DNA from: Corynebacterium aurimucosum ATCC 700975
GTDB lineage: Bacteria > Actinomycetota > Actinomycetes > Mycobacteriales > Mycobacteriaceae
Direction of reading: 5' to 3'
Assembly: GCF_007672725.1 (NCBI RefSeq)
Contig: NZ_VDTC01000009.1
Span: forward strand, 62,001 to 126,000
Length of the DNA stretch: 64,000 bases
Made by a program: the position numbers and the translations under genes. Under the pieces are notes generated by a model. The model did not search any database. It saw only the letters and a program-made list of their open reading frames with translations, and was not told the origin of the DNA. Position 1 is the stretch's first letter. The number at the start of each line of letters is the position of its first letter. Below are positions 44,889-52,015 of this stretch, piece by piece.

Positions 44889-46235
44889 ATGCGTATGACT
44901 GTTATTGGTACCGGCTACCTAGGTGCGACTCACGCCGCCTGTATGGCGGAGCTCGGCCACGAGGTACTCGGTGTAGATGTTGATGAAAACAAGATTGAAG
45001 CCCTCAAGAATGGCCGCGTGCCGTTCTACGAGCCCGGCCTTCCGGAGGTGCTCGAGCGCAACATCGAGGCCGGCCGCCTGGGTTTTTCCACCAGCTATGA
45101 CGACGCCGCGGAGTTCGCCAACGTGCACTTCCTCGGCGTAGGAACCCCGCAGGCACACGGCTCCTATGCGGCGGACCTGACCTACGTGAAGTCCGTCATT
45201 TCGGAACTCGTGCCGCGCTTGAAGGGCGAGCACATCATCTTCGGTAAGTCCACCGTCCCAGTGGGCACTGCGGCACAGCTGCAGCAGATGGCTAATGACC
45301 TCGCTCCGGAAGGCACAAGCGTGGAGATTGCCTGGAACCCGGAGTTCCTCCGCGAGGGCTACGCCGTCAAGGACACCATCACCCCGGACCGCATCGTCCT
45401 CGGCGTCGGCGAGGCAGGGCTCGCCGACGGTGTAAGTAACGCCGAAGAGGTTGCCCGTGAGGTCTACGCCCAGCCGCTCGCGCAGAACACCCCGTTCATC
45501 GTGACGGACCTGCAGACCGCGGAACTGGTGAAAGTCTCCGCCAACGCTTTCCTGGCCACCAAGATCTCCTTCATCAACGCAGTGTCAGAAATCTGCGAGA
45601 TTGCCGGTGCGGACGTGGTCAAGCTTGCCGACGCCATCGGCTACGACGAACGCATCGGCCGCAAATTCCTCGGTGCGGGCTTGGGCTTCGGCGGCGGCTG
45701 CCTGCCCAAGGATATCCGCGCCTTCATGGCGCGCGCCGGCGAGCTGGGTGCGGACCAGGCTCTGACCTTCCTCCGTGAGGTCGACGCCATCAACATGCGC
45801 CGCCGCGATCGCGTCGTGGACTTGGCCAAGCAGGCTTTCGACGGATCCCTCCTCGGCCACCGCGTCACCGTTCTGGGCTGCGCTTTCAAGCCCAACTCGG
45901 ACGACGTCCGCGATTCGCCAGCACTCTCCGTGGCCGGTTCGCTTTCCCTAGCAGGAGCCGCCGTGACGGTCTATGACCCGCAAGGTATGGAGAACGCTAA
46001 GAAGGTGTTCCCGACGTTGAACTACGTGGCGTCGGCAAGCGCGGCACTCAAGGACACCGAGCTGGTCATCCTCGCCACCGAGTGGCAGGAATTTCGCGAC
46101 CTCGACCCGGCTGAGGCTGGTGCACTCGTGGCCCGCCGCCACATTATCGACGGCCGCAACGTGCTCAGCGTCGATGCTTGGCGTGCCGCGGGCTGGACCG
46201 TCGAGGCGCTTGGTCGCGTCCTTCCGGCACAGTAA
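44889..46235 (+). CDS. ugd: UDP-glucose 6-dehydrogenase
   Basis: Oxidises UDP-glucose to UDP-glucuronate with two NAD+. The 448-aa protein has an N-terminal NAD site TVIGTGYLGATHAACM, the catalytic Cys in GGGCLPKDIRA near residue 270, and the C-terminal UDP domain with GCAFKPNSDDVRDSPAL. UDP-glucuronate feeds glycolipid or capsule synthesis. Its last 71 bases overlap the end of the convergent YibE/F gene. UDP-N-acetyl or GDP-mannose dehydrogenase activity is less likely given the sequence. Confidence 0.88.
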   Translation: MRMTVIGTGYLGATHAACMAELGHEVLGVDVDENKIEALKNGRVPFYEPGLPEVLERNIEAGRLGFSTSYDDAAEFANVHFLGVGTPQAHGSYAADLTYVKSVISELVPRLKGEHIIFGKSTVPVGTAAQLQQMANDLAPEGTSVEIAWNPEFLREGYAVKDTITPDRIVLGVGEAGLADGVSNAEEVAREVYAQPLAQNTPFIVTDLQTAELVKVSANAFLATKISFINAVSEICEIAGADVVKLADAIGYDERIGRKFLGAGLGFGGGCLPKDIRAFMARAGELGADQALTFLREVDAINMRRRDRVVDLAKQAFDGSLLGHRVTVLGCAFKPNSDDVRDSPALSVAGSLSLAGAAVTVYDPQGMENAKKVFPTLNYVASASAALKDTELVILATEWQEFRDLDPAEAGALVARRHIIDGRNVLSVDAWRAAGWTVEALGRVLPAQ

Positions 46236-47400
46236 ACGCCGCAATCACGGTGGTCAGCGGCACCGCGAGTGTCAAGGCCATCGCGCCCAGCAGGGAGCGC
46301 AGAACCTCCGTGGCGACGAGGTCGCTGGAGAGGATCTGCAGGGCTGGGCGCTGCGCCGCCGTGATGAGCATCAGCAGGGGAAGGGCCGCGCCGGTATAGG
46401 TCAGCACGATGGTGTACACCATGGAGGCGATATGGTCGCGGCCCACTTTCATCGCTGAGGTAAAGAGCGTGCCGGGCCCCACCGTCGGATCAGCGGCGTG
46501 CAGCTCGCGCACGGTGGAGGCCTGCGCCACCGCGATGTCGTTGAGGCTGCCGAGCGCACCGATGATGAACCCGCACAGTAGCACCCCCACGACGGAAACC
46601 CCCGGCATGTAGAGCAGCAGCTTGAGGTTATCCTCCGAGCTGGAACCCGTCAGTGCCGTGCTGCTTATCGACGCCCACCCCAACGCCCCCGACAACGCCA
46701 GCGCCACCACTGCGCCTCCCAGGGCGGAGGCTGATTTCCAGTTCACGCCGTGCACCAGCGGGACGGCGAGGAAGAGGATGGCCGCGCAGGTCACGAGCGC
46801 TAGTGGCAGCGCCGAATGGCCCTCAATGAGAGAGGGGATGAGGTAGAAGAAGACGATGGCCAAACTGATACCTAGGCCCAGCAGTGCTCGCAGTCCGTGC
46901 CAAGCGGCGAAGCCGACGATAACAAGGGCCGCGATGATAGCCCACAACGCAAGGTTTCCATTGCGCTGAAAATCAGCGAAGGCATAGGTGCCGTCGCTGG
47001 AGACGGTAAGAATTATCTCATCGCCCTGGTTTAAGGTCGGGTCGCTGGCCAGGCCGTGGAAGATGAGTTGGGTTTTGCGCCCCGTGTCCTCGCCGGAGGT
47101 CAGATCTATCAGTGCACGGGTGCAACTGGTGTCATCGTTTGCGGCAGGAATCAGCGGGGCTTCGTCGAAGGTTTGGCCGGCGTGGGGGTCGCTGCAAAGA
47201 TGATGATCGATGCGGTCGACGGTTCCGGTCACCTGTGGCTGATTGAGCGCATAGGTAGCGAAGAAATCGGCGCTGGTGTGCTCGGATGGCGGGGTGGTGG
47301 GGCGTAGTAGAAACAAACCCGCAAGCGTTATCAGAGCGGTGAGGCTAAGAAAACTGATGAGCCCAGTACGCCACGGATTCAGGTTAGTCATGCCTATCAT
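46165..47400 (-). CDS. YibE/F-like multi-pass membrane protein
   Basis: A 411-aa protein with one N-terminal TM helix, a small external domain (residues 40-135, DIRG-free, with DHHLCSDPHAG), then about eight TM helices. The helical part has the YibE/F family features (GLGISLAIVFFYLIPSLIEGHS, LGSLNDIAVAQASTV). Family function is unknown; a transporter is likely. ATG 47400 or 47391 is the start. The stop overlaps ugd by 71 bases tail-to-tail. Divergent to the second HNH gene. Confidence 0.82.
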   Translation of the reverse strand: MIGMTNLNPWRTGLISFLSLTALITLAGLFLLRPTTPPSEHTSADFFATYALNQPQVTGTVDRIDHHLCSDPHAGQTFDEAPLIPAANDDTSCTRALIDLTSGEDTGRKTQLIFHGLASDPTLNQGDEIILTVSSDGTYAFADFQRNGNLALWAIIAALVIVGFAAWHGLRALLGLGISLAIVFFYLIPSLIEGHSALPLALVTCAAILFLAVPLVHGVNWKSASALGGAVVALALSGALGWASISSTALTGSSSEDNLKLLLYMPGVSVVGVLLCGFIIGALGSLNDIAVAQASTVRELHAADPTVGPGTLFTSAMKVGRDHIASMVYTIVLTYTGAALPLLMLITAAQRPALQILSSDLVATEVLRSLLGAMALTLAVPLTTVIAAFTVPEGRDQAPRRSSPRHAKHRR

Positions 47401-47512
47401 TGTGAATGAGTTTCATTAAAAAGAAAACTAATGATGACGCGATCAACAAGTTATCCACAGGCTGGCGGCGGCGCCGTTGTGCGGTGCGGGTGGGGCGTTT
47501 AGCGTTGCTGGC

Positions 47513-48766
47513 ATGAACCTTGTGGAAGCGCATCTTCGCAGCCAGGCGGCGGGCATCGAGCTTGTCGCCGGCGTTGCGGGGCTCAGCTTCGAGCAGCTCC
47601 GGGCGTGGGGTCCGGAGTCTGCGGCACGCTCTCTGCTGGCGCTTTTCGACGTCTACTTTGCCTCCACCGCCTTCACCCGCAAACAGGCGCGTGCGGTTGC
47701 GGCCGCCCGTGCCAATGGGCACGACCTTCCCACGTTGCTTCTCATTGAACGCTTCGCGGGAAGGCTGAAGAAACAGCGCCAGGCGTGGGATCTGCGCATT
47801 GAGCTGTGCGGAATCACTGGCGATGAGAAGGCCGTGGCCCGCTATGCGCGCAAGCGCATTCGCGAGCTCAGCCCGCCGCCCACGCCGAAGCCGGGCGTGA
47901 CAATTCGCCGTGGCAAGGAGCTATCCAAGCTCACGCTCACGGCCCCGGCGGCGCTCATCGAGGATTTGCGGCCCAATATCGATGAGGACGATCCTGTGGG
48001 TTCCTTCACGGCCGCGTTTCGCGAGGGCCGCCTCGCCCGCCCCGTGGCCCAGACCCTCGCCGTCATGGAGCTTCCCGAGTACGCCACAATCCTGGGTCGC
48101 CTCGGTGATCCCTCCACTCCGCGCCCCGATTCCGCGGCTCCAATACCCCCAATTTCTACTTCGGACCAGCCCTGCGCCGACGAGTCTCGGGACAACGCAG
48201 CCCCAGACCTCGGGGATATCGTGATTCAGCTATCCAACGGCGCCAAGATCACGGGCAAAGAGCTCATCGAGCGCGAGCTCGCCGAAGAAGGCCTCGTCAT
48301 GATTGTTGACCGCGTCAAAGGCCCCGTGGAACTCCACCGCACCCAGCGCGTCGCCTCGGAGAAGCAGCGCATCATGGCCTGCGGCGAGCAACCCACCTGC
48401 GCCTGGGATCGCTGCCTGTGCGGCGCCGATTATTCCCAGATACACCACATCACAGAATGGAGACACGGCGGCGAAACGAACCCTGAGAACCTCACTCCGC
48501 TGTGCAAGTACCACAACGCCATCAATGGCCTCCCGGGCCGTGGCCGCATTGTGCGCGAAAACGGCAAGATTAAATGGGTACCGGCTGGGCCCCGCGATCC
48601 GCGTGAACCGGCCCACCCGCATCGCGCGCCGCGCGCCCAGCGCATCCGGGAGCATCGTGACGGCACCGCAAGCCAAAGCTGTACTGAGCCAAGCGCCCGC
48701 ACACCCGCCGCGCCGCCGGCATCCACACCTTCCGAGCCGGGAAGCCCCGCTCCGCCCGACCGCTAG
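47513..48766 (+). CDS. DUF222 / HNH endonuclease domain protein (second copy)
   Basis: A 417-aa paralogue of the HNH gene at 12431-13444. DUF222 covers residues 1-230 with the shared RQAWDLRIELC. A Pro/Ser linker around residues 200-230 is absent from the first copy. The HNH domain has CAWDRC, YSQIHHITEW, GGETNPENL and CKYHNAING, so the active site is intact. A basic Pro/Arg tail of about 55 residues follows. The ATG at 47513 is preferred to GTG 47477. Both copies are single genes next to unrelated neighbours. Confidence 0.85.
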   Translation: MNLVEAHLRSQAAGIELVAGVAGLSFEQLRAWGPESAARSLLALFDVYFASTAFTRKQARAVAAARANGHDLPTLLLIERFAGRLKKQRQAWDLRIELCGITGDEKAVARYARKRIRELSPPPTPKPGVTIRRGKELSKLTLTAPAALIEDLRPNIDEDDPVGSFTAAFREGRLARPVAQTLAVMELPEYATILGRLGDPSTPRPDSAAPIPPISTSDQPCADESRDNAAPDLGDIVIQLSNGAKITGKELIERELAEEGLVMIVDRVKGPVELHRTQRVASEKQRIMACGEQPTCAWDRCLCGADYSQIHHITEWRHGGETNPENLTPLCKYHNAINGLPGRGRIVRENGKIKWVPAGPRDPREPAHPHRAPRAQRIREHRDGTASQSCTEPSARTPAAPPASTPSEPGSPAPPDR

Positions 48767-48861
48767 TGCTCGAGGCAAGGGGCCTCGCACGCTTTTGCGC
48801 TGAGCGCGCCCCTTTACGCCTGCCCGATCGTGGGAAGCCTGGCCGTCAGTAGCGTGCAGGG

Positions 48862-50085
48862 CTACTGGCGGTAGCTCACCAGGAAGTTGCCGAGCCGCTC
48901 GATCGCGTTCTCCAGCTGCGAAGCCCACGGCAGCGTGACCACGCGGAAGTGATCCGGCGTGGGCCAGTTAAAGCCGGTGCCCTGCACCATGAGGATTTTT
49001 TCGGCGCGCAGGATGTCGAGCATGAGCTTCGAGTCATCGTGAATCTCATACACGTCCGGATCCAGACGCGGGAAACAGTACAGCGCGCCCATCGGCTTCG
49101 TCACCGACACACCCGGAATCTCATTGAGCTTCTCGTATGCGACATTGCGCTGCTTGAGCAAGCGACCACCCTCACCGGTGAGCTCATAAATCGACTGCCG
49201 CCCACCAAGTGCGACCTGAATCGCGTGCTGCGCCGGTACATTCGGGCACAGGCGCGTGCCCGCCAGCAAATCCAGGCCCTCAATGAAACCGCGGGCATGG
49301 GACTTCGGGCCCGTCAGCACCATCCAGCCCGCGCGGTAGCCGGCCACGCGGTAGGCCTTCGACAGGCCATTAAACGTGATCGTCAGCAAGTCCGGCGCCA
49401 GGGAGGCAATCGAAATGTGCTTCGCACCGTCATAAAGAATGCGGTCATAAATCTCATCCGCCAGAATCAGCAGATTGTATTCGCGTGCTACCTCAACGAT
49501 TTTCTGCAGCGTTTCACGCGAGTACACAGCACCCGTCGGGTTATTCGGATTAATGACCACAATTGCCTTGGTCTTCTCCGTTACTTTTGCGCGAATATCC
49601 TCAATGGACGGATTCCAATCATCCTCTTCATCGCACAAATAGTGCACGGGCGTGCCACCCGCCAGCGACGTCGCCGCCGTCCACAGGGGGTAGTCAGGGG
49701 CGGGGATGAGAACCTCATCGCCGTCGTCAAGCAGCGCCTGCGTGACCATCGAAATCAGTTCGGAGACGCCGTTGCCCAGGTACACGTCATTGACGTCGAA
49801 GCTGGGGAAATCCTCCAGCTCATAGCGCGTCACAATCGCGCGACGCGCCGGGATAATTCCCTTCGATGTGGAGTAGCCCTGGGAGGTCGGCAGCGCCGCA
49901 ATCATGTCGCGCATGATGACGTCCGGCGCATCGAAACCAAACACTGCCGGGTTGCCGGTGTTGAGCTTCAAAATGCTGTGCCCGTCGAGCTCCATGCGCT
50001 CGGCCTCCGTGGAAACCTCGCCGCGAATATCGTAGGCAACGCCTTGTAGTTTGGTGGATTGATCAAAAATCCGGTTGTGTGTCAT
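48862..50085 (-). CDS. alaT: Alanine aminotransferase (AlaT type)
   Basis: A 407-aa PLP-dependent class I aminotransferase that makes alanine from pyruvate and glutamate. Conserved features: LNTGNPAVFGF near the N-terminus, NPNNPTGAVYS, the PLP Lys in NGLSKAYRVAGYRAGWM, and the C-terminal Arg in FRVVTLP. The sequence is of the AlaT/Rv0337c group. In M. tuberculosis this gene adjoins the iron-sulfur reductase Rv0338c, as here but with two inserted genes. Start ATG 50085. Confidence 0.92.
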   Translation of the reverse strand: MTHNRIFDQSTKLQGVAYDIRGEVSTEAERMELDGHSILKLNTGNPAVFGFDAPDVIMRDMIAALPTSQGYSTSKGIIPARRAIVTRYELEDFPSFDVNDVYLGNGVSELISMVTQALLDDGDEVLIPAPDYPLWTAATSLAGGTPVHYLCDEEDDWNPSIEDIRAKVTEKTKAIVVINPNNPTGAVYSRETLQKIVEVAREYNLLILADEIYDRILYDGAKHISIASLAPDLLTITFNGLSKAYRVAGYRAGWMVLTGPKSHARGFIEGLDLLAGTRLCPNVPAQHAIQVALGGRQSIYELTGEGGRLLKQRNVAYEKLNEIPGVSVTKPMGALYCFPRLDPDVYEIHDDSKLMLDILRAEKILMVQGTGFNWPTPDHFRVVTLPWASQLENAIERLGNFLVSYRQ

Positions 50086-50095
50086 GCCGGATATG

Positions 50096-50716
50096 TTACT
50101 TCTGGTTCCACTGCTCCAGCTTGCGTTTGGCCAGATTCATCGCATCGCCGGTGATTTCGCTTGCTTGACGACGCCTCTCCGCCCATTGCGCCTGCTCCAA
50201 CGCCCGCATCTGCGCGCGTTCCTCCGCGCCCGCGGCCTTGAGCTCGCGCATGCGCTGGCGCTCGATCTGGCGCGGCGACGGGCGATGCCAGGATTCCGGG
50301 CCCACCTTGGCCACGTACAGCATGATCCACAACGCGGGGATGAGGAAAAGCAGGCCCGTTCCGGTCAGCGCGGCGGTGACGCCGGACATGGCACCGAAAG
50401 ATGCAATCGAGCCGAACAACAACCCCAGCGTGCCTACCATGGCCGTGGCCAGTCGAGGCTTCTTCGTAGCCTGGTAGGCGCGCTCCATTTCACCTTGGGA
50501 GTAGATCTTGAGCTCCGTGCTGGCTTTGGTGGGGATATCCATGAAGACGGCCGCCAGCTCGCGGCGAGTCGTCGCCTCCATTATCGCGTCGGTGCGCTGT
50601 TCAAACTCGTCCATCGATAGACGGCCTTCACCCAAGGCCTGGGCGAGGTCGTTGACGGCGTTGGTCCGTTCGGCGTCGGAAAGCCGCATGCTGAAAGGAT
50701 TAGTCACAATAGCCAT
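50096..50716 (-). CDS. DUF1707 membrane protein
   Basis: A 206-aa protein. The N-terminal 55 residues are the DUF1707 (SHOCT-like) module: MRLSDAERTNAVNDLAQAL and GRLSMDEFEQRTDAI. Two TM helices lie at residues 88-110 and 112-135, then a charged helical C-terminal part. The module is thought to bind other proteins or lipids; the role is unknown. It is 9 bases upstream of alaT and 9 bases downstream of the antiporter, so the three are likely cotranscribed. Confidence 0.83.
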   Translation of the reverse strand: MAIVTNPFSMRLSDAERTNAVNDLAQALGEGRLSMDEFEQRTDAIMEATTRRELAAVFMDIPTKASTELKIYSQGEMERAYQATKKPRLATAMVGTLGLLFGSIASFGAMSGVTAALTGTGLLFLIPALWIMLYVAKVGPESWHRPSPRQIERQRMRELKAAGAEERAQMRALEQAQWAERRRQASEITGDAMNLAKRKLEQWNQK

Positions 50717-50725
50717 CCTAACAGC

Positions 50726-51946
50726 CTATTTAGCTTGCTCCTTTTCGCGAACGAGGCCGGATAGGAACGGGAAGATTGCGACGGTGAGGGCACCGCCGGC
50801 GATGAAGATCGAGGCCATTTCTGTATCGACGATGCCCGAACCCACCGCAAGCGTCATCACCGCCACGATGATGGGCAGGCCGGTCGCCGCATAGAGCGCC
50901 ACTTGGAGGCGCTCGCGGGTGGTTTCGACGTCGGAGCCCGTGTGGTGGATATTTTCGCGCAGGAACACTGGCAGGCCGCGGGTCACCAGGATAAGAAGCG
51001 GGATGCCGAGGACCTTGAGGGGCTCGTCCACGATGACCTTCCAGTCAATCGCCATGCCGGAGACCACGAAGAAGACCGGGATGAGCATGGAATAAAACAC
51101 CACGTCGAGGCGGTTCTCCAAGCCCTTATGGAACTCGTCGGGCACGATGCGGTTCAGGATGATGCCCGCCGCGAAGGCACCCAGCACGATATCGAGCTCA
51201 AAGACCGCGGTGACCGCCATGAGGATGGCCAGAATCAAAATGATGAGGCGCATGATGGTCTGGTTCGTTGAGCCCGCCCCGGAGATGAATGCGTCCTTGA
51301 ACCACGGCATGAGCGTCGTAATGGCAAAGGGCATGATGGCCACGGCGACCGCGATTGCGATGAAGGCCAGAAGAATCAACATCGTGGTCCACGTGGAGCG
51401 CGTTCCCAAAAGGAGCGCCATCGCGGTAATCGGCGCGACCTCACCGATGGCGCCGTGGATGACCACGGAATCGCCTACCCGCGTGCCAAGCAGCTTGTCC
51501 TGCTTGAGCATCGGCGTGATGGTGCCCAGTGCCGTCGACGTCAAAGCAATTGCCATGACGATGGCACCCGGGATGTCATCCATGAGGAAGTACGCGCCGA
51601 CGCCACACACCACCATGCAGATGAGCCACGTGGACAGCCCCGTCGCGGCTTCCTTCGACTTCAGACTGGCGAGGTCGATTTCAAAGCCCGCAAGCAGGAA
51701 GAGAGCCCCGACGCCGAGCTCCTTAATCATGCCGATGCCGGGGTCTTCATGGGCCAGGCCCAACATCGATGGACCGATGAGCATGCCGAAGAAAATGAGC
51801 AGCGCTACGGCCGGCATCTTTTTGCCCATGGCATGAGACACCAACGGCGCCAACAGCGCTACCGCCATAATCCATGCGAAGGACACCAGCGAGTTGGTGT
51901 AGTTGGTCTCGCCCGAGGCGAGGACGTAGGTTACGTCAGTTTGCAT
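50726..51946 (-). CDS. Cation/proton antiporter (CPA2, KefB-like)
   Basis: A 406-aa integral membrane protein with about twelve TM helices. It has the CPA2 features: GMLIGPSMLGL, a TM segment with LLAGFEIDL carrying charged residues, TSTALGTITPML, and ILGAFAAG-like IVLGAFAAGIILNR. It should exchange Na+ or K+ for H+ to control internal pH or salt. There is no regulatory RCK domain. Ion preference cannot be told. Start ATG 51946. Confidence 0.9.
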   Translation of the reverse strand: MQTDVTYVLASGETNYTNSLVSFAWIMAVALLAPLVSHAMGKKMPAVALLIFFGMLIGPSMLGLAHEDPGIGMIKELGVGALFLLAGFEIDLASLKSKEAATGLSTWLICMVVCGVGAYFLMDDIPGAIVMAIALTSTALGTITPMLKQDKLLGTRVGDSVVIHGAIGEVAPITAMALLLGTRSTWTTMLILLAFIAIAVAVAIMPFAITTLMPWFKDAFISGAGSTNQTIMRLIILILAILMAVTAVFELDIVLGAFAAGIILNRIVPDEFHKGLENRLDVVFYSMLIPVFFVVSGMAIDWKVIVDEPLKVLGIPLLILVTRGLPVFLRENIHHTGSDVETTRERLQVALYAATGLPIIVAVMTLAVGSGIVDTEMASIFIAGGALTVAIFPFLSGLVREKEQAK

Positions 51947-52015
51947 GGGGTAGAGCGTACCTGTGGCGCATCAGGCGCGCCTACCCCGTGCGTTGGTGGT
52001 GTGGTCGACGTCGCA

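Noticed and set aside
47401-47420. AATGA-GTT-TCATT dyad before the YibE/F gene as a Zur- or Fur-like box
   Set aside because: Too short and not close enough to any corynebacterial metal-regulator consensus I know.
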